The position numbers and the translations under genes were made by a program. DNA of 64,000 nt from Cunninghamia lanceolata (taxonomy: Eukaryota; Streptophyta; Pinopsida; Cupressales; Cupressaceae). Under the pieces are notes generated by a model that made no database searches, was not told where the DNA came from, and saw nothing but the letters and a program-made list of their open reading frames with translations. Positions 1-11,879 of the stretch are shown piece by piece (position 1 is the stretch's first letter; each line of letters begins with the position of its first letter). The stretch spans positions 5,536,501-5,600,500 of the forward strand of contig BSBN01000233.1 of the NCBI GenBank assembly GCA_027924645.1. The letters run 5' to 3'.

Positions 1-19
1 ACAAAAGCAAAAGCAAAGC

Positions 20-80
20 CACAACAGGGGTCCTCATTTTGCTAAGGAGTAAAATGAGGTGTGTTGTGAGCATCACAACA
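20..80. repeat. nested hairpins with competing arms
   Basis: CCTCATTTT (32-40) pairs perfectly with AAAATGAGG (51-59). The flanking CACAACA (20-26) pairs with TGTTGTG (62-68), and the same TGTTGTG can instead pair with a second CACAACA at 74-80. These are two mutually exclusive stem-loops sharing one arm. The pattern is read directly from sequence; a function is not implied. Confidence 0.7.
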
Positions 81-674
81 AGATCCCCATTTTTCACAAC
101 CGCCATTATCCCACTACATTCCTAGTGATTCTAATTGAAACCTAGCTCTTAGCTTTACACTAATCCCAGTCTTAATGAGTCAAGATGTTAGGTCTGAACA
201 AAGTTAGTATTCAAACCTATAGTGTTCAAAGGAAGCTTACAAGTAGACCTTCCCAATTCTTCCCTAGTAGTAGAGAAGTCCAACCACATTACAAAAACTT
301 TAGGTGCCGCTCAGCTCCTTATCTTTCTTGGCCAAAAATGTCAAGAAGATCAAAACTCTGAAGGAAGCAATCTAAGATTCGAGTGAATAAAAAAATGAGT
401 GGTCAAAATAAGAGTGTCAAAAAGTGAGAATTGAGATATCAAAGCATTACACAGCAAAAGTTCCAAAAAGCATTCATTTCCTGAAAAGTTAGAAAATTAA
501 AAAAAAAATGAGAGAAATTGAGGAAAATACAAAAAAAGCAAAAAGAAAAGAGAAAGAGAGATACAAAAAAAGAGTGAAAGAGAGAAGATTGTTGAATGTT
601 CGTACTCATGGTTGGAGATTAGTCTAAGCTCAAAGCCTGAAAGGTGACATTTTAACATAAATAAAGGTACTAAG

Positions 675-689
675 CACACACACACACAC
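675..689. repeat. (CA)n microsatellite
   Basis: A short pure CA dinucleotide run of about 15 bases. Confidence 0.9.
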
Positions 690-1767
690 TAGTTGAGCAA
701 AACTAAAGAGTCTAGTAGTCTCTAGGATCATCTTCTATCTAGGGACCCTTGTTCTTTCTCATTTATCCTTTACCCCGGGTCTACTTTGCTTGCCATCTAT
801 GATCTAAGTCTAGAGAACACCTATAAAATTTGCTACTTGTCTAAAGTTGAAAGCTTATCAATTCATCTTATCTAGGTAAGGATCAGTGTTTAGCCTTAAG
901 AGAAGTCTAGAAATTAGAAAAACTCCATATTCATTTCCACTCCCCACTTGAGTTTCCCTAAATCCTATCTCACAACCCTGAATAGATCTCTCATATTAGG
1001 CCAATTCGTAATCCCCTAAATCAAAAGTCATATTTAAGAGCAGTCACCGTGTTTGTTCCACATTGCATTCATGCCAAAATTAGGAAAAAGAGTCTCAAAG
1101 CAATAAAGTCAAATGTCATATATCATGACATTTAGTAAGTGCTATAGTTTCATTTAAAACATTTCTTGTGTTCTTGTATCTGCATATTGTCACCTGCATT
1201 CATAAATATATTCTAAAAAAGACAACAAACAAATTGCATCATCCATATGTGATCATCTTAGGTATGCATTCTTGTAAGAAAAATAAAATCTCTATTCAAC
1301 TATATGCACAAGAGGGAAAGTGAAGTACAAGATGTTGACTAAATCTATGTATGGATCTCATCAAATCATGACTTGTAACAATAAAGTGTAAAACAATGTT
1401 TGAGCACAAGTCACTCCTCCAACAAGTCAAAAGAATAAAAGTGTGCACTCAAGTGTGCAAGTCTCCCCATGCAAGGGAGAAAGGGTAGAGCTCCCTTCAA
1501 TAAATATAGGTCTTCCAAAGACCTCAAGGAGTTTCAAATCAAACCTTCACAAGATCTCCATAAAAACCATAAAATTGTAAAACATAAAAAAAACATTAAA
1601 AATCAAATATGCTCTTCAAAATTTGCAATAGAAGGAGAAACTATTCTCCTCCTCTCTAGATTAGCATGTTGTCTTTTTACTTTTATGCATCTCTTTCGTG
1701 CGCCATTTTGCGTGCTTTCATCCCTACAGGTTCAAACTGAAAAAGGCAAACAACTAGTCGAACTCAA

Positions 1768-3220
1768 ATGATCCATGGTAAGTTCGTCATTTTAGTTTTC
1801 ATTATTCATTTTGATATATTAAAATGCCAGACTAATACTAGTTATTGTAGGTACAAACTATGGGAAAATCAACAACAGGTAAGACCTAGTTCGGGAATGG
1901 TACCTACCTTTCATGTAGACTACCATCCCCGAGGGGGCAAATATGTAAGCACAAAAATAATGCACTGCCTCCATGAGGACCCCTATGATGATTCAAATCC
2001 TTGTCACATACATGTAAGCATGATATAAAGTCCTTTAAGCAGCAGGCCTCTTGATGACGTGTCCTCTTTTCTTGTCTTGTGTTGTTTCTTCTTTGTTGAT
2101 TTCATTCTCTCCTCGTTTGTGATGCTTTTTGACACTTGTCGACTTGCAATTTCTATCTTTTGACCTCAATCCTAATCCTTGTGAATATATTGTAGGTGAG
2201 TTTTTTCCTCTCCCTTGTGTTTTTCCCCTAGTGCACCTCCTAGAAGCCTTCTAGAGGTCTCTTGATCCATCTCCCGCTTTCGATTTTCAGCTTCGTCAAA
2301 CCAATCCAAATCTCCCCCTATTATTTCTAGATCTCCCCTGGGAGATCCTGCTGAGGCAAGTGGAGATTTGGATTCTTCCACATGACTGACCTATTTCTTG
2401 ATGCAGAACCCTTTCTTTTCCTCTCTTCTGCCATCTCCTAGCCTATTTTTCTACATCTGATCCTGTCTAGCCTGGATCTCCCCCAGGCAACCTAGGGTTG
2501 CCCCCCGGCTGACCCATGGTCACCCACGGGTGACCTTACTAGTAAAATGGGCGACCCTACCATTTTTTGACTTGCAGAAAAACTCAAGTTTCTCTCTCAT
2601 TTTTGCTCCATTTTTCCCTATTTTTCTTTCTGTTTGCATGATTTTTGATCATTGATATAGAGTTAACTATTTCATGCACCCACACATTCATAATTACCTC
2701 TATTTGATCTCAAATTAACTCTCTAATCAATCTCATGCATTCCATCACCTCCATTTCCTCTTCAGTGATAAGCTATCATTGCTTCATCACTCTCTAATCA
2801 GCTGAGTTCACTAGGTAATCAACCTTGTTAACTCCCCAATCTATTCTTGTTAACTCATCAATCAAATGAGTTAACTCTTCAATCAATCCCTTCTTCTAAA
2901 CCTATAAATACTCCCCTCTCGCAAGCACAAAGGGAGGAAAATTCATTGTGCACACAACTCTTGCTAATTTTGTTCTCCAACTTAGCATTCAAATGCTCTT
3001 ATAGGATGAAGGTGCCTTTTACTTTTATTGTTCAACCAAGCAACACTACACTACTTCAATCTATGCCACTGTGCTCAATCCAAGCTCTCATTGAGCTTAT
3101 ACAAGCTTCATCAAAGCTTCTTTCTACTTCTTTGAGTCATTTTGTTGTCAAGAGGATCACCTGCTACCACAGAAGGATTCGAGGTTGCCTACACAAGGAT
3201 TACTGAGGGTAGTGGAGTCA
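1768..3220 (+). mobile_element. LTR-like block J1
   Basis: The stretch around 1850-1960 matches, at roughly 75 percent by eye, the reverse complement of 46460-46570. Shared landmarks are CTTTCATGTA, CTACCATC and CCGAGGGGG. A second shared patch, TAGTAAAAT followed by GACCCTACCATTTTTTGA at 2540-2572, corresponds to 46145-46205 on the other strand. A good TATA box lies at 2903. Two dispersed copies on opposite strands plus a promoter-like core suggest an LTR of a gypsy-type element, but no clean TG...CA ends or target duplication were found, so the limits are approximate. Confidence 0.45.
2903..2910 (+). promoter_or_regulatory. TATA box of LTR-like block J1
   Basis: TATAAATA followed by a C-rich CTCCCCTC, the usual look of a plant LTR core promoter. 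A start site would fall near 2935. Inferred from sequence only. Confidence 0.45.
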
Positions 3221-3818
3221 ACAAATCTTTGTTTCTCTTAGGTTCCTTCATTATTTTCATTGCTTTCATAGTAATCAAATAATCATATTTTCTCTTGGGA
3301 ATAGTAACACATTGCTTTTTCCTTGATAGATGAGATCTTACATGTTAGATTAATCGCTTTCATATTTCTAGATCTACATTGTTAGAAGAAGCATTTTCCC
3401 TTTTCTTAGATTAAATTGCATTCAAAACATTGAAAACCCCAAAAAAACATAGGTTAACATTACATTGGAAAAGTCATATAGGATTGCACACATATTTCCT
3501 TTTCATAGATTAGAAGCATTTCTATTTCCAAAATACTCTGAAAAACACCAAAAATACGCTTTGCATATCATTTAGTTTGCATGCATATAGAAACATTAGA
3601 ATAGACAAAATTGCAAACCCTCAATTCCATCATGAGATAATCACAGTTCAAATGACTCCAAAAAAACCCTTGATTTCATCACAAGGTACAAGCAAAGTCA
3701 AAACACAAAGCCTAGGTCAACAAAACCCTAGGTCAAAACCCTAGATCTGGTTAAGGTTAGTAATCACATGACTTCCTCTCTTCTGATTCACGAATGTGCT
3801 TAGGAGTGAGGAGAGTGG
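3221..3818. other. AT-rich leader-like spacer
   Basis: No gene. Short phrases such as 'aaccctag' recur at 3710-3750. The position downstream of the J1 TATA box and upstream of a gag-like ORF would suit an untranslated leader, but no PBS was identified. Confidence 0.4.
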
Positions 3819-4046
3819 GTGAGGGCTATCCATGACGAGATCGAGGAGATTAATCCACGACCACAACAACAGATGTTTGTCTTACCACAAGGAGACCCAT
3901 TTGTCCTTATGTTGTTAGAAGAAACTAGACAACGACAAATACAACAAGAATTCTTACAACACCTACAAAGACAAGAGGCCATCAATGAAAACAACCGTTC
4001 ACCTACCCAAAAGTGGAATTTAAAAAATCCAAATAGAAGGAGATAA
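3819..4046 (+). pseudogene. possible gag N-terminal fragment
   Basis: A 75-codon frame rich in Gln, Glu and Arg. It has an acidic start (HDEIEEINPRPQQQ) and a helical run (LEETRQRQIQQEFLQHLQRQE) likely to form a short coiled coil. This composition is typical of gag starts in plant gypsy elements, and the frame sits about 0.9 kb downstream of an LTR-like promoter. No zinc knuckle or matrix motif follows, and the sequence beyond changes to unrelated repeat DNA, so at best it is the surviving beginning of a gag gene. I do not recognise a specific family. Confidence 0.3.
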
Positions 4047-4334
4047 ACTAGTGACCCTTCAGGTCATAAGGTTATCTCAACTACAACAAAAGTTGAATGA
4101 AACATACAACAAAGTACACAACAATAAAGAATGCAGTACTTGCCAACCCCTCTCCATGAAGTCCAGCTCTCCAACGAGCTAGACCCCCACAGTGTCTCAC
4201 CTTCTATCGACTGGCTAATTCCACGTGAGCGAGAGTGACATGGCGGATCACCCCATGGAAAAAAGGGAAAGGGTCCGTGTGCATGTCAAAATCTGACTCA
4301 ACAGCCCTTAGGCAACCGGAGTCATGATTTCGAG

Positions 4335-4628
4335 CATACAGAGACTATCTGAATGCTTTGTTATGAGAAAATAGTCAATCTTCTGATAGCAATAACTTTC
4401 TGGTAACTAATCCAAATGATCTAAATTTTGGATATGATGTGTATGAAGTTGTCTAGATGGTAAGTCCTACTTGACAAGGTCTAGAATGGAACTATGGCAG
4501 AATGTGGACCAAAATACAGAAACTACTACTGACTATACTAAACTGGAAAATGAAAGAAAGACAAAATGAATGCTAATATTTTTTGGTTGATGCAAGATTG
4601 CTCTTGAACTAGGGATGCTCCTGCATCA
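4335..4628 (-). mobile_element. LTR fragment of the element A/B family
   Basis: This piece aligns with the 5' portion (minus-strand sense) of the LTRs of elements A and B. It shares 'tcttctgatagcaat', 'ggatatgatgt', 'tttttggttgatgcaagatt' and the terminal 'tgcatca'. The next bases, 'tacacc', match the first internal bases of element A after its LTR at 8435. It is therefore an LTR end plus a few internal bases, truncated on both sides. Confidence 0.75.
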
Positions 4629-4664
4629 TACACCTAGCAAGATATTTATATTTGCATGACATAC

Positions 4665-5215
4665 CAGAAAAAAGTGACAGGTAATCAGTATGGACTTCAT
4701 ATAGGGGTTGCCCATGTCCAAATCCAAACATGATGTAATTTTGGTTGTAATTGATAAACGAACCATGGTATCCCATTTTATACCTAGGAAGTTGACATAT
4801 GGATCATTAACTTTGGCCAAGAGATTTGTGCAAGAAATATTCAGACTTCATGGGGTACCTGAAGACATTATTTTTGGCTGAGATGTTAGGATGACATCTA
4901 GATTTTGGAAAACTCTACATGTTTCCCTAGGTACTCATATTAATTTTAGTTCAGCATACCATCCACAAATGGATGGGCAAATTGAGTGAGTTAATAAAAT
5001 TGTTGAAGATTTGCTCTGAATGTACTGGATGGACCAATAGAGCAAATGGGAGGAATATATTCTATTGTTTGAGTAGCGCAAGATTAAGTTGTACAACAGA
5101 GAAGTATTCCAATGCAAGGTGTAGTGGGACGAGTTTGCTGTAGACAGTGCTACTTGGGAAGATGTCACAGAGATGCAATGATTCTTTCCTCACCTTTTGT
5201 AGTTTTTTCTTTGTA
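4665..5215 (+). pseudogene. chromovirus (Ty3/gypsy) integrase-chromodomain remnant
   Basis: Plus-strand translation gives the integrase core in order: SMDFI-GLP, then VVIDKRTMVSHFIP, then the LHGVPEDI block and AYHPQMDGQIE. It is interrupted by in-frame stops at about 4879, 4987, 5019 and 5037. Directly after EEY the frame passes into FQCKV-WDEFAVDSATWED...FPHL, the C-terminal half of a chromodomain. The integrase C-terminal region between these is missing, so the fragment carries an internal deletion as well as point decay. All four stops could derive from CGA or CAG codons by C-to-T change. In life the protein would insert cDNA, with the chromodomain steering it to heterochromatin. This copy is dead. 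Confidence 0.8.
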
Positions 5216-5249
5216 CATCTTGGATATCATCGGGATGATGACTACTCCT

Positions 5250-5480
5250 AGAGGGGAGGGATGTCATAGCCCATTTTTTTACACATAATAGTGTTTCTTA
5301 TTTATAGATATTATACATACATATATGATGTTATGTTAGTGAGATATGATACTTTCTGAACCACTTGGATGACTGTTTCATCTGCATCGTTCAAAATGTG
5401 TTGATATATTCTATGTTATAGTAGCATAACTTGATTTAAATATTGCATCACAAATGGCACTTGGTGATTACTACATACAT
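5250..5480 (+). mobile_element. polypurine tract and 3' LTR start of the chromovirus remnant
   Basis: AGAGGGGAGGGA at 5250-5261 is followed at once by TGTCATAGCCCA, the standard PPT-to-LTR transition of plant gypsy elements. It lies about 70 bases after the chromodomain remnant, exactly where expected. The far end of the LTR is not visible, so the end given is approximate. Confidence 0.6.
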
Positions 5481-5514
5481 TAGATCAACCTCGAGCACCA
5501 TACCAGAGAAGAAG

Positions 5515-6391
5515 AAAAGAAGTCATTGTAGACAATTATCTCTACAATCCTTGAAAGGATGAAGAAGGATGAAGCTACAAAAGAAGAGCTCAAGGGTCAA
5601 ATAGGATAGTTGATTGCATACATTAATAACCCAATAGGACTCATTGACTTAGGTGCATCTTCTCTAACCATGTTAGTTTCCCTCAACAAAGACAATCAAT
5701 AGAAAAATATGGGGGGGCTGATTGCTGCTACCATTGCATGGAGAGACAACCTAGAGGCCTTGGGTAGCAAGGTGATTAGGGCAACACTAAAATTTTATTA
5801 CAACATTAGTGATGAGGCAAGTTCAATGTCCATTTTGAAGAGACAATAGATGATGAGTTGTCAATGTGGGATGAGGACATCCCAATTTTGTAAAGAATGA
5901 AGGCCATGCTTCTTGATGAATTGGACAAGCTTGGAATTTTTGACAAGAGGAATCAAGGCTTGCTATTAGAGTGGTTGCAGGCTACCAAGCTAAGGGTAAA
6001 GATACTTAGAAGCTGTAAGGACAAGTTCACCTCTAGAAGGGAAGCTGTGGACACAACTACAACAACGGTGGAGAAACTAGTAGAAAGAATTCCATGCACC
6101 TTTTGGGTGGATATATCTATGGTTCATCCTATTACTAGGATTATTTAGGAGTTTTTAGGGCTCCTACATAAGTAGATGATCGAGAAAACAATTGATAATT
6201 TGATGAGAATTAAGGCTACCTTTTATGGATTTCAGGAAGACTTGTTTGAGTTTAGAGAATTCAAAATCAAAATCCAAAGGATAGTGTACTCTCAAAAATT
6301 ATGCATAAAATATCATGTAGGGAAAAGTATGAATGATCTACATGAAGCCATCACAACCTTTTTGAGTCACTTCCCTAGTAGTGCCTAGAAA
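5515..6391 (+). pseudogene. degenerate helical ORF, unrecognised
   Basis: About 280 codons can be followed with one frame change near 5830 and several stops. Early part: a charged helix (ILERMKKDEATKEELKGQI) then LIAYINNPIGLIDLGASSL. Later part: MLLDELDKLGIFDKRNQGLL, a VEKLVERIP helix, and IDNLMRIKATFYGFQEDLFEF. No retroviral domain is recognisable. It lies between an LTR start (5262) and a second PPT-LTR motif (6643), so it may be an accessory or gag-like gene of a decayed retrotransposon. Codon-like continuity across about 0.9 kb argues that it once encoded protein; the function is unknown. Confidence 0.4.
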
Positions 6392-6642
6392 GCTCTTAGT
6401 TAACTTGTATTTTGCAAAGAATATTCAATTTTGTTTATTCATTATTCTTCTGAAGAGATGTAATAACTCAATTCAAAAATGAAATGAAGTGTAATATAGG
6501 GCCCAAGAGGTCAAATGAATTTGTAACTTGTAAATTTAAAATTTTGGGCCTAGGCATCAATAAAGGACTTAGGATAACTTAAGGTGTAATTCAAATTTTA
6601 AACACTTAGGAGTGATATTTATGAACATCCCAAAGACATTGT

Positions 6643-6870
6643 AAAAGGGGGGAATGTAGGAGAATTCACAAAAAGTTATCAATTTTGTAATTTTGAAGAA
6701 AGGCATGTAAGGGCAAATGTGATACATCTGCAGTGTGGAATCTTGTTGTCTTATGTAATCTACCAATTTTCCAGTGCCAATTAATAGAAAAAAATCTTCT
6801 TTCTCCATGTGTTCTTTCCTTTGGTGGTAATGTGTTTGAATTTTTCATTCACAACTTGATCTATCTTGGT
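6643..6870 (+). mobile_element. candidate polypurine tract and LTR start
   Basis: AAAAGGGGGGAA (6643-6654) precedes TGTAGGAGAATTC, a typical copia- or gypsy-style PPT with an LTR beginning TG. Downstream 'ccaattaatagaaaaaaatcttc' could hold the polyadenylation region. No matching second LTR is in the window, so this is a 3' remnant at best and its right limit is a guess. Confidence 0.4.
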
Positions 6871-7624
6871 AAAATTTACATGAGCACTTGATTGTTTCAT
6901 CCTTTATTATGAGAATACGATGTAGGGTTTGATTTCTATGCATGTAATATGGTGTTTTCATACTTTCATTTCAATTTCTCAAATGTTCCTTAGAATCTTG
7001 CATCTATAGTGTCAATAGTTGACTAAGATATTGATCATAGCATTATAGCTTAATTTGAATTTTATCAAATCTTTTAAGTGTGGTGAAAATTAGATACATA
7101 AGTTGTCCATTTATTTTCTTTGCATTTCTCTAACCCTTACTTTCTTTTGCATTTTACTTGTACACAAAATTAGTCTAGGAACCAAAGTATGATTAATGAG
7201 ATTTAAATATCATATGTCTATCGAAGAGACTTCATCAAATTTTGGTCCAAGATTAAGATCACTAGCACAGGCCCCTTGAACAAACAATAACATAGATCAC
7301 TTAGCAACTCCAACATTGCAATAACCCAACCAACATGGACATTGGAGGAAATTGATACCTTAGCTCAAACACATTTTTAGGAGAAGTAAAGTGATCTTCA
7401 TTCTGCTTTAGTTGATACGCCAACACAACTGTCAACACTAGGAACCATGGCAAAGGTTCCTATAGACCCCAAAACTCTACCAAGGTAAATATTAGCCCAA
7501 AAAAGCCCAAAACACTTAAAAAATTCTAACATGAAGCCTAAACAAAATTTCAAAATAAATCCCCAACCATGATTCATAACATGACCCCACAAACCTAAAA
7601 TAAAATTTTAAAGAAGACTTATGG
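6871..7624. other. unassigned flank left of element A
   Basis: AT-rich and without a convincing coding frame. Its last five bases, TATGG (7620-7624), pair with TATGA at 13708-13712 as the probable target duplication of element A. Confidence 0.5.
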
Positions 7625-8434
7625 TGGTGTAGTCACAGATGGAGGGTTCAAAGAATGGACTGTCCTATTGTGCAACCTTAGATTAAACACAATGGAAAAC
7701 ACACAGAATGGAACAACAAATGCATATATATTGATTCAATATTAAGAACAAGTACAATCTTCATATGTCGGCAATATGCAGACTGTTATGGGCTCGCAGG
7801 CCTATCCTCTGACAAAATTACATAAATGATATAACTTTGAAGTGCCTTGAGTAAATCCATAATTAAAGACTACAAACTTTCTATCATGTTCACTATCCTC
7901 CTAATGCATCTAAAGAATGCTTATATATCATCTTCCAGGTTAAGGAATGCTTCGCATTGACATTGAAAGGTTCCAAAACCCGATGCTTGATGAAATGTGT
8001 AGGTCAACCTAAATCATGTGGTAATTCTCTATAAATGAATGAAATGTGTTGTGGTTCTTAATGAAGATATATCTAGTCCCATACTTCCTTCTAGGATGTT
8101 CTATTTGGCTCTGTAAGTCACAAGAATGCTCTGCAAACCTTATATACTCATATTGAATGTTGAATGCTCTGTTCTGTGAGTTCTGATGATGTTCTGACAG
8201 CGAGAACTCTCCGTAGACAATTTCAAACATCATTAAATATGGATATCCTGTAGATGACATAAGTTAGAGTCTTTATCCTACTCCATAAGTTGTGAAATAA
8301 TGATGCGGTAGAATGCAGTGCAATCTACTGAGACTATACTGACTAAAATGTAACTGACATGCAAGAAAGAAAAGAAATCAAAATATTTTTGGTTGATGCA
8401 AGATTTCCTTTCAACCTAGGATGCTCCTACATCA
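7625..8434 (-). repeat. element A 3' LTR (810 bp)
   Basis: On the minus strand it starts TGATGTAGGAGCATCC and ends GTGACTACACCA. The same start and end are seen in element B (37034-37907). A TATA-like ATATATAAGC on the minus strand lies around 7921-7930. This copy is complete and serves as the reference for the partial copies at 13089, 18117 and 4335. Confidence 0.85.
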
Positions 8435-8459
8435 TACACTTGGGGTTGTTTGAAAAATG

Positions 8460-9720
8460 AGTTCCTCACTTTGCTGGGGCTAGAGGAAAACCAATGAGGT
8501 CTACCTCAGCCTAAGAAATCCATGATGAATCTTTGTCTGGTCTTCCTTTCCACTTAACCAGGTACTCATTATATTGCTTGCCTCTAGTACTACATCCAAT
8601 TCTTCTATCTAATATCTTCTCTATCTACTCCGGTTGTTGTTGTGGTAATTGATCCTTTAATTTAACTTCAATGCTATCACTTGATTCTCCCTCATAATAC
8701 TGATATAGATTTGCAATGTTGAATATGGGTGATATGCCAAATGTCTCCAGTATCTCCACTTCATATGTATTTCCTTAGTCAAACTTCCTAAGAATCCTAC
8801 ATGGTCCAAACTTTCTCATCTTTAGCTTGTTGTATGTTCCTCCTGGAAATCTTTTCATTCTGAGATATACCATAACTTCAACTCCAACAAAAAATTCCTT
8901 GTCTCCTCTTTTCATCTGCTTGTACCTTATACTTTCTATTCATCTCTTCCAAATGCTTCAGGACTTGAGTGTGTACTATTTCCATGTATCTTGCAAATTC
9001 TTCTACCTCTACACTCCTTTTATTATCCATACCAATGTCTCTCAGCTCCGCAACTCCTCTAGGTTGTACTCTAGTCACAACCTCAAATGGTGTCTTCCCT
9101 ATACTTCTGATCACTAAGTTATTATATGTAAACTTTGCTTGCAGTATAATTATATCCCAATTTCTTGCCTTATCTCCTACTAAGCATCTCAACAAGTTAC
9201 CCAAACTCCTATTTACCACTTCTATTTGTCCATTTGTTTGTGGGTGAAATGTTGAATTGAACTTTAGGTTTGTCTTCATCTTCATCCACAATGTTCTCCA
9301 AAAATATCCTATGAATCTTGTATCTCTATCTGAAACTATACTCTTTGGTAATCCATGAAATCTCACAATCTCCTTGAAAAATAGTTTAGCAACATGTACA
9401 ACATCATTTGTCTTCTTACAAGGAATGAAATGCATGTCATCTTTGAAAATTTATCCACTACTACAAATATAGAATCATGTTCCCTCTATGTTCTAGTAAA
9501 CCTAATATGAAATCCATGCTTATATCTTCCCAAGGTCTCTCCTGTACTGTCAAAGGTTTGTATAATCTAGTATTCTCACTACTTCCTTTTGCAACTTGAC
9601 AAATTTTGCAACTCTAAACAAACTTCCTTACATCGTTATATATTTGAGGCCAAAAATAATGTTCATTCACCAAAGCTACTACCTATCAATACCAAAATAT
9701 CCTACTAGTCCGCCACTATA
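8460..9720 (-). pseudogene. element A integrase and C-terminal region
   Basis: The open part at 9435-8878 carries the second half of the integrase core: [15 protein letters not shown]-type [16 protein letters not shown] with the second catalytic Asp, and HPQTNGQIEVVNRSLGNLL with the catalytic Glu. The upstream HHCC zinc region and first Asp (9720-9436) are recognisable only across several stops and frameshifts. Downstream, YGISQNEKI-type and PPQ-like remnants correspond to the better preserved C-terminal tail and chromodomain of element B. The protein would catalyse cDNA insertion. It is inactive here because the first Asp segment is broken. Confidence 0.85.
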
Positions 9721-11273
9721 TTTCTCTTTGATCAGATTCTCTCTCATTGAGCTCCTAGGAATACACAACTGATTTCCTTTGAACAACATATTGTCTTGAA
9801 TGAAATAATCCAACCACTTGCTTCTATCTATCACAACAAGCTCCTTGCATGCTTTCCATGCTTCTAGAAAATCAATATCATCCTCATACATGTTCTTAAG
9901 TTCTTCAAAACCTAGTACTTCTACCTTCATCATTGTCAACAAGTTCCTTCTTCTGCTCAATGCATCTACAACTTTGTTTGACTTTCCACTCAAGTGCTTC
10001 GATAAAAAATTGTAAATCTGCATGAACTCTACCCATCTCACATGTCTCTAATTCAACTTACCCTAACTGTTCAAATACTATCAAGCTTGATGGTTAGTGT
10101 ACAACACAAATTCCTTTACTTGTTTCCATTTCTTCAAGGCTTGAATTATGGCATAGAACTTCTGATCATAAACTGAATATCTCCTCCTTGTATCATTCAA
10201 CTTCTCATTGAAATATGCTACTAGTCTCCCTTCTTAACTTAACACTACTCCTATTGCATTCCCACTGGCATCACAATCAACTTGAAATAATTAGTCAAAA
10301 TCAGGTAATGCTAACACTGATTGTTCTGACACCTTTTTCTTCAACAATTCAAAAATCTTATGTGCTCCTGATGTCCACTTAAAATCCTTCTGGTCACCTC
10401 TCATTATCTCTGTCATTGGTGTGCATATAGTACTAATTTTTTTGATGAACTTCCGGTAGAAACTTGCTAGTCCATGAAAAGATCTTACCTCTCCAATGTT
10501 CACAAGTGTTGGCCATTCAACAATTTCTCTTTCTCTGGGTCCATCTTCAATTCTTCCATAGAAATCACAAATCACAAATATACCAATTCCATCTTCATGG
10601 AACTACATTTCTTGATGTTTATCAACAATTTATCTTCTCCCAGCCTCTAAAATACTTGTCTAATATGCTGCAAATGTTTTTCCTTTGTTCTACTGAAAAT
10701 TAAAATATCATCCAAGTAGACAATAACAAACTTACCCAAGAATTTATTTAGAACCTCATTCATGAACCCCATGAAAGTACTTGGTGCATTAGTTAATCCA
10801 AAAGGCATGACTAACAACATATACAATCCTTCATTTGTCTTAAATGTAGTCTTCCACTCATCTCCTTCTTTGATTCTAATATGATGGTATCCACTTTTTA
10901 GGTCTATCTTTGTGAAATATTTTTCTCTTCTCAAACAATCCATGATGTCATCCATCCTTGGCAATGGAAATCTATACTTGACTATGATCTTATTGATTTC
11001 TCTATAGTCTATACACATCCTCCATTCTCCATCTTTCTTTGGTGCTAGTATTGTTGGTACTGTACATGGGCTTAAAAATTCTCTAATCAATCCTTTCCTC
11101 AACACATCTTGGATTTGTTTGTTTAGCTTTGCATTTTCTGTTGGTGTCATCCTATGTGCTGCTTTGTTCAACAAACTAGATCCAGGTATGAGATCCATAT
11201 GATGACTGATACTTAGGCTTGGTGGCAATCCTTCTGGCACATTCTTTGATATGATATCTTGGTATTTTATCAA
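9721..11273 (-). pseudogene. element A reverse transcriptase and RNase H
   Basis: The best part runs 11273-10647. It has the lead-in RKGLIREFLSPCTVP, the KKDGEWRMCIDYREIN block, [15 protein letters not shown] with the first catalytic Asp, the PFGLTNAPSTFM block, and [12 protein letters not shown] with the YLDD box at 10707-10718. A frameshift follows. The connection domain resumes at 10575-10291 (VRSFHGLASFYRKFIKKIS), and RNase H follows through stops (QVDCDASG, then the DALSRR tail near 9950). The family makes cDNA from element RNA and degrades the template. Relative to element B, the frames are more broken in RNase H. Confidence 0.9.
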
Positions 11274-11306
11274 TAATTCAGTTATTTCCTCCTACGGTGG
11301 TTCTTC

Positions 11307-11830
11307 TTATTTTGTGGTAGCCATTCCTGCACTTAGGGTACCACACTTCTTCAGAATCAATACAAAAGACATGTTCTCATGTCTCAATCCATCAAAAAAT
11401 TTCATTCCATCCACTAAACAGATCCTGGCATTGTTGAATACTTCACTTTTTCTCTCTTCTTCTAAAGGTATCAAGATATGTCTTTTTCCATTTGATGCTA
11501 TAGTATAGGTATTCTTCCTTCCATCATGTATTTCCTTTCTATCATACTGCCATGATCTTCCCAACAATATATGACATATATCTATCAGCATAATATCACA
11601 CAATACTTCATCATTATAAGATCCTATATGAAATTTCACCAAACATTGTTCACTCACTAGTATCTTGTGCTCACCTTGGATCCATGCTATCTTATAGGGC
11701 TTTAGATGTTTCAACCTCTCTGGATTTAGCTTCCTCACCATTTCTTCTGAAACCAAATTGTTTGTACTACCACTGTCAATGATAACCTTGCAACATTTAC
11801 CTCCTTATATTCATCTTGTCTGGAACAAAA
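11307..11830 (-). pseudogene. element A aspartic protease region
   Basis: The minus strand shows CCKVIIDSGSTNNLVSEEMV with the catalytic DSG at 11769-11777, then WIQGEHKILVSEQC and DICHILLGRSW, the flap and the GR(S/P)W end of the retropepsin fold. A linker leads to the RT. A stop after NNL separates the active site from the rest in the present frame. Retropepsin cuts the Gag-Pol polyprotein. The tandem duplication begins inside this gene, near 11561, so the second copy contains only its N-terminal part. Confidence 0.85.
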
Positions 11831-11879
11831 TTTTCCTTTGTAGTGGCTCCTCAGTTGTTTCTGCTTGGAACAAAGCTCT

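Larger units (their letters stand above)
1..1767. other. non-coding leading stretch, no gene
   Basis: No reading frame here has coding character. The DNA is AT-rich with purine-rich patches around 485-600. It contains an inverted-repeat cluster at 20-80 and a short CA repeat at 675-689. It could be the worn 5' part of the LTR-like block that follows, but no boundary or target duplication is visible. Confidence 0.6.

Noticed and set aside
497..685. Short hydrophobic frame that looks like a membrane peptide
   Set aside because: It is the complement of a purine-rich low-complexity tract; Phe/Leu/Ser arise from composition alone.
8827..9247. Plus-strand frames rich in Leu, Ser and Tyr
   Set aside because: They are antisense to the integrase of element A.
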